Shown: piece after piece, positions 1 through 5,702 of the stretch
Layout: every line of letters starts with the position of its first letter
How positions within the stretch are numbered: the first letter of the stretch is position 1
The notes under the pieces: generated by a model
Databases searched by the model: none
Seen by the model: the letters and a program-made list of their open reading frames with translations, nothing else
What the model was told of the DNA's origin: nothing
Made by a program: the position numbers and the translations under genes
Assembly: GCF_938029485.1 (NCBI RefSeq)
Contig: NZ_CALHGC010000421.1
Span: 1-6,100, forward strand
DNA length: 6,100 nucleotides
Origin: an uncultured Treponema sp.
GTDB taxonomy: Bacteria; Spirochaetota; Spirochaetia; Treponematales; Treponemataceae
Direction: 5' to 3'

Positions 1-447
1 AAACAAGCGCGTGCCTCAATCGAGGCAATGGCACGGCTTTCTCCCCTCAGCCTTACCACGCCCGACGAGCGGTATCCGTTCGGTAAAATGCTGTCAGGTG
101 TTATTGTGCGGCACCTCGCACTGCCGGGAAAATTAGAGGATTCGCAAGCGGTACTTGGCTGGTTCGCACAAAAATTGAAAGGGAAAGCGCTGCTTTCGCT
201 CATGACTCAGTATACTCCCATTACGGCAAATCCTAAGGCGCGGCACATCGAGGCTTTTTCGAACCGTCTGCTCGACGAATCGGAAGATCTCAGACTGCGT
301 ACCTTTCTTGAAGATTTAAACATCGACGACGGTTTTTATCAGGAATTGGTAAGCGACTTGGACTGGCTCCCCGACTTTAACCGCGTACACACTTTTTCTT
401 CCGCACTGTCAAAACCTCTCTGGCATTGGAAAACGGCCGTCTCCTAA
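1..447 (+). CDS. Radical-SAM protein of the PflX/COG1313 type, C-terminal part (5' end outside window)
   Basis: The reading frame is open from the first base and ends at TAA 445-447, so this is the last 148 codons of a longer gene; the internal ATG at 28 is not the true start. The visible part lacks the CxxxCxxC iron-sulfur motif, which would lie upstream. Family assignment rests on the typical C-terminal signature of PflX-like radical-SAM proteins: a 'GVIVRHLALPG' strand-loop, then 'LLSLMTQYTP', then a tail with 'DDGFYQE', 'WLPDF' and 'FSSALSKPLWHW'. Members resemble pyruvate-formate-lyase activating enzymes and bind a 4Fe-4S cluster and S-adenosylmethionine, but their substrate is generally unknown. 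The gene converges on clpC, with 88 bases between the two stop codons and no evident T-tract terminator. Family call is fairly sure; function is not. Confidence 0.75.
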   Translation, partial: KQARASIEAMARLSPLSLTTPDERYPFGKMLSGVIVRHLALPGKLEDSQAVLGWFAQKLKGKALLSLMTQYTPITANPKARHIEAFSNRLLDESEDLRLRTFLEDLNIDDGFYQELVSDLDWLPDFNRVHTFSSALSKPLWHWKTAVS

Positions 448-535
448 AAGACCTGCGTTTAACAGCCTCTTCGCGGGCGTACCGTAATCCCTGCATTTCC
501 GCTAATGCCGGCAACGCCGCTTTAACTATCCTTGA

Positions 536-3025
536 CTACCCTTCCTGCGGTTCCGTAGACACAGCAGGAAGTAAGGTAATGGTTGTCGCCGGAATTGCCG
601 GTCTGCCGGCTTGAATGCTTACCGTAAGCGTGTTTCCGTCAGTATCGACGGCAGCGGTCGTACCCGGAGTAAAGTCCCCTGTGATGATTTTGACGGCGAG
701 GATATCTTCTATTTCGGTTTGCAGCAGCCTGCGCATCGGGCGGGCGCCGAGCAAGGGATCATAACCGTGCTTTATGCAATAGGAGCGGGCTTCGCCGGTG
801 ATTCGAAGCTGCAGTTGTTTTGCAGCGAGGCGTCCGGTCAATTTGGAAAGTTCCAACTCGAAAATAGCCTCTACCTCTTTTTCGGAAAGCGGGGTAAAGA
901 CAATCAGCGAATCGAGCCGGTTCAAAAACTCCGGACTGAATACCTTTTTGGCCTCCAGTTCAGCGGACTTCTTCATGCTCTGATAGTCGATCGTACGGTT
1001 TTCTACCCGTGCAAAGCCGAGCGGCTCGTCCATCAAATTTCGCGTACCGACATTACCGGTAAAGATGATCACCGTGTTCCGGAAGCTCACCGTATGGCCG
1101 AGGCTGTCCCGCAGTTCCCCCTCCTCCAGCACCTGCAGCAACAGGTTAAAGACATCGGGGTGTGCTTTTTCAATTTCATCAAACAGGATAACGGAATACG
1201 GATTCCGCCTGATTTTTTCCGTCAGCATTCCGCCGTTTTCAAAACCGATATAGCCCGGAGGCGCTCCGACCAACCGCGCAACGGTATGTTTTTCCATATA
1301 GTCGCTCATATCAACCCTGATAAGGGATTCTGCAGAGCCGAAAAGGAACTCTGCAAGCGCCTTTGCCAGTAGGGTCTTCCCCACCCCTGTCGGTCCTAAA
1401 AAGAGAAATGAGCCGATCGGCCGGTCAGATGAGGCAATTCCTGCACGGGAGCGGCGCAGCGCATTTGCGATAATACCGATTGCCTCATCCTGCCCTATGA
1501 TAGTTTTATGCAGCTCTTGTTCGATATGCGCAAGGCGCTTCGCTTCATCGGAGCCGACACTTTTGAGCGGAATATCCGTCATCAAAGAAACCGTTTCGGC
1601 AATATCGGCGGGGCATACTTCAAGCATTGTCTCATTTTCTTGATTCAACCACCGCATTTTAATTTTTTCCAGCTGAACTTTTAAAAGCCTTACTTCGTCG
1701 CGTACGACAGCCGCCCGCTCATAATCTTGTACTGCAACCAAGTCCTTCTTTTCACCTGCAAGCTCCGCAATCCGCTGTTCAATGACCGTGATATTTTGCG
1801 GCGGTTCGGTTGTATCCATTTTCTTCAAAGCGCCTGCTTCGTCCATCACATCGATTGCCTTATCAGGGAAGAAACGGTCGGGAATATAGCGGGACGAAAG
1901 CTCTACAATCTTTTTAATGGTTTCGTCGGAATAGTGAACATGGTGATGCTGCTCATACTTTGCTTTAAGCCCCCCGAGAATCGCGCAGGTTTCTTCTTTG
2001 GTCGGCTCTTTAATCAGCACGGACTGGAAACGCCGTTCAAGGGCGGAATCTTTTTCAAAATACTTGCGGTATTCGTCAAGCGTGGTTGCACCGATACACT
2101 GTATTTCTCCGCGGGCAAGCGCCGGCTTTAAGATATTAGCCGCATCGAGCGCACCCTGAGAGCCGCCGGTACCGATGAGGGTATGCAGCTCATCGATAAA
2201 TAGAATGATATTTTTAGCCTCGCTGACTTCTTTAATGATACGCTTGATGCGCTCTTCAAACTGTCCGCGGTACTTGGTACCGGCGACAACAGAAGCAAGG
2301 TCGAGCGCAATAACCCGCTTCCCGAACAGCGACCGGGGCACCTGCTCATTTACAATAGCCGCCGCGAGTCCTTCGACGATGGAAGTCTTGCCGACACCGG
2401 GTTCTCCGATTAAGACGGGATTATTCTTGCTGCGGCGGGATAAAATTTGCATCACGCGGCGCATCTCCCGCTCCCTGCCGATTACAGGATCGAGAAGACC
2501 TTCACGGGTTATCTGTGTAAGATCCCTACTGAATTCGGATAATACGCTATGCTTCTTTTTTTCCTGCTGCTGCTTATCGCGCCGCGTATCCGTACCGTGC
2601 AGCTTTTTCATGGTCTGCTGTACGTCATCCAGAAAAATTCCCTGCTGTAAAAAGAAATGCGCAAGGATACTCTCCTGTATCTGAGCAAAAGCCAGAATAA
2701 GGTGCTCCGTCCCTGCCGCTTCCTGCTGCATAATCCGGGCTTGAGCGGCGGCGGTATCGACAAGCTGCTTTACCCTATTGGATGAAGGGATTTCTCCCCT
2801 CACCGGCTCGCCTTCCCGTATCGGCGTACTTTGTTCCAGCCGCAGCTGCAGCGTCAAAAAATTGACATGGAGATTCTCCAATAAGCGGTATCCGCGCCCC
2901 AATTTTTTTGTAATGAGTGCAAGCAGTATATGTTCAGGTTCTACCGTGTCGGCATTTACCCGCCGAGCTTCTTGCTGGCTGAAAACCGTTAATAATTCAT
3001 AAAGATTCTGTGAAAGAGTATGCAT
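536..3025 (-). CDS. clpC: ClpC-type AAA+ protein unfoldase, ATPase subunit of Clp protease
   Basis: An 829-residue Hsp100 ATPase that would unfold proteins and feed them to ClpP in the cytoplasm. Domains in order: a double Clp_N repeat (about 1-142) with 'EPEHILLAL' and 'GTEHLILAF'; a charged linker (145-165); AAA1 with Walker A GEPGVGKT (207-214), pore loop KYRG (251-254), Walker B ending in FIDE (276-279) and arginine pair 331-332; a short middle domain with a UVR-like helix (about 427-456); AAA2 with Walker A GPTGVGKT (544-551), pore loop GYIG (591-594), Walker B ending in FDE (615-617), sensor-1 N658, arginine finger R703 and sensor-2 'GARPMRR' (760-766). An LGF tripeptide (669-671) sits where ClpP-binding loops carry [LIV]GF. 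The short middle domain and the mcsA-mcsB context favour ClpC over ClpB or ClpA. Start is set by AGGAGA (3037-3032) six bases before ATG. It is the third gene of the operon, 16 bases after mcsB. Sensor-1 reads TGN instead of the usual TSN, a mild change. No obvious terminator follows. Confidence 0.95.
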   Translation of the reverse strand: MHTLSQNLYELLTVFSQQEARRVNADTVEPEHILLALITKKLGRGYRLLENLHVNFLTLQLRLEQSTPIREGEPVRGEIPSSNRVKQLVDTAAAQARIMQQEAAGTEHLILAFAQIQESILAHFFLQQGIFLDDVQQTMKKLHGTDTRRDKQQQEKKKHSVLSEFSRDLTQITREGLLDPVIGREREMRRVMQILSRRSKNNPVLIGEPGVGKTSIVEGLAAAIVNEQVPRSLFGKRVIALDLASVVAGTKYRGQFEERIKRIIKEVSEAKNIILFIDELHTLIGTGGSQGALDAANILKPALARGEIQCIGATTLDEYRKYFEKDSALERRFQSVLIKEPTKEETCAILGGLKAKYEQHHHVHYSDETIKKIVELSSRYIPDRFFPDKAIDVMDEAGALKKMDTTEPPQNITVIEQRIAELAGEKKDLVAVQDYERAAVVRDEVRLLKVQLEKIKMRWLNQENETMLEVCPADIAETVSLMTDIPLKSVGSDEAKRLAHIEQELHKTIIGQDEAIGIIANALRRSRAGIASSDRPIGSFLFLGPTGVGKTLLAKALAEFLFGSAESLIRVDMSDYMEKHTVARLVGAPPGYIGFENGGMLTEKIRRNPYSVILFDEIEKAHPDVFNLLLQVLEEGELRDSLGHTVSFRNTVIIFTGNVGTRNLMDEPLGFARVENRTIDYQSMKKSAELEAKKVFSPEFLNRLDSLIVFTPLSEKEVEAIFELELSKLTGRLAAKQLQLRITGEARSYCIKHGYDPLLGARPMRRLLQTEIEDILAVKIITGDFTPGTTAAVDTDGNTLTVSIQAGRPAIPATTITLLPAVSTEPQEG

Positions 3026-3041
3026 AATCGATCTCCTATTT

Positions 3042-4142
3042 CTACAGTCCGTTTTTTGCGGAACTCTGAATCCGCAGTTCAGCCCGTTTTAAGATCTCCT
3101 GTACTAAAATCGCACGGATACGCTCAATACGGAGTTCATCCAGCTGAAAGGGTTCTTCAAGATGAAACGTGCCGTTCAACATCAAAAAGGCGATATGGGC
3201 GGTTTGAGTTTGATACAGAAGCGCGAGACAGGCTTCCTGACTTAAACCTTCGATAAAGCCGAGATTGATGCCAAGTTTTATCTTGAATACAAGATCTATC
3301 GTATCTTTTACATCGAGCAAATACGCATTTTTCGCAATACTGAATGCCTTAATAACATCATCCTGAATACGCCACAGCTGCGTTTTTACCAACGAATCCC
3401 GCAATTCCCGCTCCTCATTGATGAGTTCTCTAACCGCGGACGTTATCATACTGATTTGCACCTCATCGGTATAGCCTGCAGCGCTTTTAGTAGAAATGAG
3501 GTACAGATAACCGAGCATTCGTTTGGTATTCTGCGCATAGTAGGCGTGCACTTCAAGATTTTGCTTTGTTAGCGCCTCTATCTTTCCCTGTATCTTATTT
3601 GTCAACGAATGACCCGGCAGCGAACACAATACCGAACACTTTATACCGCTTCCGATATTCATCACATCCGAAGAAAGATAACCGAAGTCCTGAACCGCAC
3701 TGAATTCCAGCGTTTCTGCCAGTGTATCGATGATATTTTTTCCCAGCATAAAGCATTTTTGAAGTTCAAAGCCTGCATAAAAGGCGGAAAGTCTGATATG
3801 GTCTTTGACATTCACGGTTGCCGAAAGGATACCGTCATCACGAACGATGACCCCCGTACCGAAATTCTGCTCCAGATCGGCCGGGATAATATTCCGCTCT
3901 TCAAAAATCTTTTTTGCTATTGCATCCAACGTATCGAGCCGAATGGGATGAAAGCCGTCGGCAGGGGGTAAACTTTGAAACGCGGAGACCACAGTCCGGT
4001 ATACCGTTTCAGCATCTTCCTTACCGAGTGCCGGAGGGAAGCGGTAGTTCTTTAAGTTCCGTACAATACGTACCCGCGAAGAAAGCACCGTATCGTTGTC
4101 GTTTCCCGAATAGGTATACCATGCGTTCGAAGTGGCAAACAT
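3042..4142 (-). CDS. mcsB: McsB-like protein arginine kinase homologue, predicted catalytically inactive
   Basis: A 366-residue member of the ATP:guanido phosphotransferase family, close to the usual McsB length (about 350-365). Family hallmarks kept: 'LSSRVRIVRN' (20-29), 'DHIR' (114-117), 'GYLSS' (154-158), 'NIGSG' (162-166) and 'GINLGFIEGLS' (291-301). Aligned by eye with Bacillus McsB and arginine kinases, the active site is heavily changed. The NEED motif is NVKD, so the first catalytic Glu is Lys113. The Cys of 'SCPTN' is Asp159. The Arg of 'GLRAS' is Lys168. The second catalytic Glu, in 'YGEGSE', is Lys207, and the Arg before it is His199. The phosphoarginine-sensing 'RDxxRA' motif near the C terminus reads 'DELRIE' (335-340). 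The frame is intact, so this is a maintained protein, not a pseudogene. Known role of the family: phosphorylating arginines to mark proteins for ClpC-ClpP, and acting as a ClpC adaptor. Only the adaptor role seems tenable here, which is inference. Start ATG lies one base after the mcsA stop, implying translational coupling; AGGAGG at 4160-4155 lies within the end of mcsA. Confidence 0.88.
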   Translation of the reverse strand: MFATSNAWYTYSGNDNDTVLSSRVRIVRNLKNYRFPPALGKEDAETVYRTVVSAFQSLPPADGFHPIRLDTLDAIAKKIFEERNIIPADLEQNFGTGVIVRDDGILSATVNVKDHIRLSAFYAGFELQKCFMLGKNIIDTLAETLEFSAVQDFGYLSSDVMNIGSGIKCSVLCSLPGHSLTNKIQGKIEALTKQNLEVHAYYAQNTKRMLGYLYLISTKSAAGYTDEVQISMITSAVRELINEERELRDSLVKTQLWRIQDDVIKAFSIAKNAYLLDVKDTIDLVFKIKLGINLGFIEGLSQEACLALLYQTQTAHIAFLMLNGTFHLEEPFQLDELRIERIRAILVQEILKRAELRIQSSAKNGL

Positions 4143-4143
4143 G

Positions 4144-4650
4144 CTAGGTTGAAACCTCCTGCTCTTTTATCTTATCGCGGAGATATGCCGCCAGTTCGTA
4201 TTCTTCATTCTCTACCGCTTTTTGCAGTTCATCTTCAAGATGCTGTAACGAAACTACCGTACCCGAAAATATCTCCGGCTGCAGCGGCAAGTTTCCTGCG
4301 TAAAAAACCTCTCCGGAAGTTTCTTGCATGAGCTTTAACACGGTATCGCGAAAATAAAAAAAACAGCGGGAACAGCCGATTATCTTTTTTTCTTTGACAC
4401 GGCTCAACGGCATTCCGCAATCGGGACACGCTGCAGGACGAGTACCCTCGCTTGTTTCTTCTTTACTGCCTGATTCCGGCAAAAGTCCGTCGAAAATCGC
4501 TTTGAGCGAAAAATGCATTTTTTGGTCATCAGAGTAAAGATTGTGTTTTTTAGCACACGCCCTGCAAATATACAGTTCTTTTGCCGTGCCGTCTATAATC
4601 TGCCGCACGAGCATGGATACGTTATGTTTTCCGCATATCTGACATATCAT
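4144..4650 (-). CDS. mcsA: McsA-like protein, zinc-finger and UVR domain partner of McsB
   Basis: A 168-residue cytoplasmic protein, matching the length of typical McsA. Four CxxC pairs are visible: CQIC (3-6), CRAC (29-32), CPDC (75-78) and CSRC (93-96), consistent with two zinc-binding modules. A UVR domain (about 136-164, 'LEDELQKAVENEEYELAAYL') ends the protein. In Firmicutes McsA activates McsB and links it to ClpC, and its cysteines sense metal or thiol stress. The frame extends upstream to an ATG at 4719, but the start at 4650 is preferred: AAGGGAG lies six bases before it, the product then begins MICQIC like other McsA proteins, and the extension would run through the predicted promoter. 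First gene of the mcsA-mcsB-clpC operon. Since its partner McsB appears to lack catalytic residues, McsA may here be a structural partner instead of a kinase activator; that is inference. Confidence 0.92.
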   Translation of the reverse strand: MICQICGKHNVSMLVRQIIDGTAKELYICRACAKKHNLYSDDQKMHFSLKAIFDGLLPESGSKEETSEGTRPAACPDCGMPLSRVKEKKIIGCSRCFFYFRDTVLKLMQETSGEVFYAGNLPLQPEIFSGTVVSLQHLEDELQKAVENEEYELAAYLRDKIKEQEVST

Positions 4651-4656
4651 GATGCA

Positions 4657-4663
4657 CTCCCTT
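4657..4663 (-). promoter_or_regulatory. Ribosome binding site that fixes the mcsA start
   Basis: AAGGGAG on the minus strand, six bases (TGCATC) before the ATG at 4650. It decides in favour of the MICQIC start over the in-frame ATG at 4719, which has no comparable site. Confidence 0.75.
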
Positions 4664-4678
4664 ATCCCCTTTTTCGGA

Positions 4679-4707
4679 AGCATACAGACAATGATTGATA
4701 AAATCAA
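4679..4707 (-). promoter_or_regulatory. Predicted sigma-70-type promoter of the mcsA-mcsB-clpC operon
   Basis: On the minus strand, TTGATT (4707-4702) and TATGCT (4684-4679) are separated by exactly 17 bases, each matching 4 of 6 consensus positions. The leader to the mcsA ATG would be about 20 bases and includes its Shine-Dalgarno site. The -35 is the left half of a small dyad, TTGAT-TTT-ATCAA (4707-4695), a possible operator. I see no CtsR-type tandem heptad (GGTCAAA-like) and no CIRCE element. Not experimentally supported. Confidence 0.45.
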
Positions 4708-4743
4708 GGGCAAAGACATCTGCTGCCGCTGCCCTAATTGACG

Positions 4744-4905
4744 CTAAGCTGACGGTTGTTCTTTTATGTCGCGGGCGACGATATGATAATACAGGTCTTT
4801 TCGGAATTTCTTTTTCTTAACCATTTCTTCCAAATTACGGTTTGTCGCTGCAATGACGCGTATGTCTGAGTACGAATCTTTCCTTAAACATTCGTACTCA
4901 GACAT
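4744..4905 (-). pseudogene. Remnant of an NtrC/AtoC-family sigma-54 activator AAA+ domain (53 codons)
   Basis: A short minus-strand frame from ATG 4905 to TAG 4746-4744 encodes 53 residues. Residues 14-42 contain 'SDIRVIAATNRNLEEMV' followed by 'FRKDLYYHI', the sensor-I to arginine-finger segment of sigma-54-dependent activators (family form: VRIIAATNRDL...FREDLYYRLNV). Similarity stops abruptly after 'LYYHI', and the remaining 'VARDIKEQPSA' does not resemble the expected continuation. The Walker A, Walker B and GAFTGA motifs, receiver domain and HTH domain are all absent, so it cannot act as an activator. It begins 21 bases after the stop of the upstream membrane-protein gene, and AGGGAG (4919-4914) sits 8 bases before the ATG, so translation of a stray peptide is possible. 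The start codon lies inside one arm of a long inverted repeat. Best read as a gene fragment left by duplication or deletion; a newly arisen small protein is less likely. Confidence 0.75.
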
Positions 4906-4909
4906 ACGC
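4858..4909. repeat. Perfect 19-bp inverted repeat with 14-base loop
   Basis: Arms 4858-4876 (GCGTATGTCTGAGTACGAA) and 4891-4909 (its exact reverse complement) flank the loop 4877-4890. Pairing stops immediately outside at 4857/4910. In minus-strand RNA the hairpin would start 17 bases after the stop codon of the membrane-protein gene and enclose the start codon of the sigma-54-activator remnant. There is no T-tract on the minus-strand exit side, so it is not a classic intrinsic terminator for that gene, though it could stabilise a 3' end or hinder translation of the remnant. On the plus strand a T-rich run (4918-4928) lies about 8 bases beyond, but no plus-strand gene precedes it. Confidence 0.95.
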
Positions 4910-4926
4910 AGCGCTCCCTTTGTTTT

Positions 4927-5586
4927 TTATGATTTTAACGGCGTTATCCTGATATGGCGGATAAGCTCACCTTCCATATCATATACTTGAAACATATATT
5001 CGCCGATTTGAACTTCGCATCCGACCGTCGGCTTTTTCCCGATGGCCTGTAGATAATTGAATAGATATCCCGCAACGGTATGTCCGTAAGATTCATCGAA
5101 GTCCGCATCAAGCCGCTTATTAACCTCCGTCATATTGATACCGCCGTTTACAATATAGTCGCCTCCGCTTTCGTGATTATGGACTTCGGGATCGTTAAAA
5201 TACTTACGGACGGCAAAAAGAATCGCGATTGCGATTACGCCAAGCAGAGAGCTCTGCATACTGCTGTGATCCATAATCAGCGCACGAGCTATCGTATATA
5301 AAAGCACCTCGATAGCGCTTCCCGGCGTATGCTTTGCAAGCATCTTTACGAACTCGATACCGATGACCAGTTCGAACACCGTTGAAAGAAATTCCGCAAA
5401 CGACGGGACATCCCTGCCGGAAAAGGTACTGATGATAGAGCCCCTCAGCTGTACCAGAACCCGGATACAGAGAAGCAAAATCCCGATAATGACTACCAGT
5501 GCAAGCAAAATTTCCGTATAGCTCGCCATCAATCCCAAATACCGTCTGAGATTTTGTTTGTTTAATGCCGCTTTTAACTTATTCAT
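4927..5586 (-). CDS. Membrane protein: PsiE-like helices fused to a CorC/HlyC transporter-associated domain
   Basis: A 219-residue protein from the preferred ATG at 5586. Residues 24-45 form a strong transmembrane helix ('ILLALVVIIGILLLCIRVLV'); weaker hydrophobic stretches lie at about 66-83, 91-105 and 113-127. Their pattern, with 'FELVIGIEFVKML' in the middle and 'VRKYF' after the last helix, resembles the PsiE (phosphate-starvation-inducible E) family of unknown function. After a short hydrophilic linker, residues 144-216 match the transporter-associated domain at the end of CorC/HlyC proteins ('EVNKRLDADFDESYGHTVAG', 'QIGEYMFQVYDMEGE', 'IRHIRI'). No CBS domains are present. The domain is probably cytoplasmic and may sense a small ligand or metal; that is inference. 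The frame stays open upstream to 5679, but that extension crosses the predicted promoter and intergenic dyads and reads as non-protein-like. No Shine-Dalgarno precedes 5586. Divergent from the sensor kinase gene. Confidence 0.75.
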   Translation of the reverse strand: MNKLKAALNKQNLRRYLGLMASYTEILLALVVIIGILLLCIRVLVQLRGSIISTFSGRDVPSFAEFLSTVFELVIGIEFVKMLAKHTPGSAIEVLLYTIARALIMDHSSMQSSLLGVIAIAILFAVRKYFNDPEVHNHESGGDYIVNGGINMTEVNKRLDADFDESYGHTVAGYLFNYLQAIGKKPTVGCEVQIGEYMFQVYDMEGELIRHIRITPLKS

Positions 5587-5595
5587 ATATCTAAT

Positions 5596-5601
5596 ATTAT
5601 A
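5596..5601 (-). promoter_or_regulatory. Consensus -10 box very close to the start codon of the membrane-protein gene
   Basis: A perfect TATAAT on the minus strand ends only nine bases before the ATG at 5586, so transcription would begin about two or three bases before it, giving a nearly leaderless mRNA. The -35 region (around 5624-5619, TCTTTT-like) is poor and lies within an inverted repeat, which would suit activator or repressor control. Alternatively the box is a chance AT-rich match. Confidence 0.4.
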
Positions 5602-5611
5602 CACTGAAATG

Positions 5612-5649
5612 CTCAAAAGAAAAGAGGATTTTGAGTTATATCCCCTCTT
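5612..5649. promoter_or_regulatory. Overlapping inverted repeats in the divergent intergenic region
   Basis: Two dyads overlap between the divergent genes. CTCAAAA (5612-5618) pairs with TTTTGAG (5629-5635) across a 10-base spacer. AAGAGG (5622-5627) pairs with CCTCTT (5644-5649). They cannot form at the same time in RNA. They sit over the expected -35 region of the minus-strand gene, a usual place for an operator. The arms are short, so chance is possible. For the plus-strand gene only a weak candidate (TTGTGT 5648-5653, 17 bases, CACAAT 5671-5676) is visible. Confidence 0.3.
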
Positions 5650-5702
5650 GTGTAAATAGAGTTTTGTATGCACAATCAATCTATGAAAGAGACCGATAAC
5701 GC

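Noticed and set aside
448..535. Possible bidirectional terminator between the convergent radical-SAM and clpC genes
   Set aside because: Only a tiny CGGC-GTT-GCCG hairpin without a T-tract is visible; it does not support a terminator call.
574..612. GCCGG triplets repeated three times near the end of clpC
   Set aside because: Short GC-rich repetition inside coding sequence encoding an alanine/proline-rich tail; no sign of a mobile or regulatory repeat.
611..1372. A 253-codon plus-strand open frame
   Set aside because: It lies wholly antisense to clpC, whose motifs are beyond doubt; the translation has no recognisable domain and is explained by the codon pattern of the opposite strand.
2175..2684. 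A 169-codon plus-strand open frame
   Set aside because: Antisense to the AAA1 and linker region of clpC; serine/arginine/cysteine-rich translation typical of a shadow frame.
3609..3971. A 120-codon plus-strand open frame
   Set aside because: Antisense to mcsB, with no family resemblance or ribosome site.
4651..4719. N-terminal extension of mcsA from ATG 4719
   Set aside because: Start at 4650 has a good Shine-Dalgarno and gives the MICQIC N terminus of the family; the extension overlaps the predicted promoter.
4858..4928. Intrinsic terminator formed by the 19-bp palindrome plus the T-rich run at 4918-4928
   Set aside because: The T-rich side faces the plus strand, where no gene precedes it; on the minus strand no T-tract follows the hairpin.
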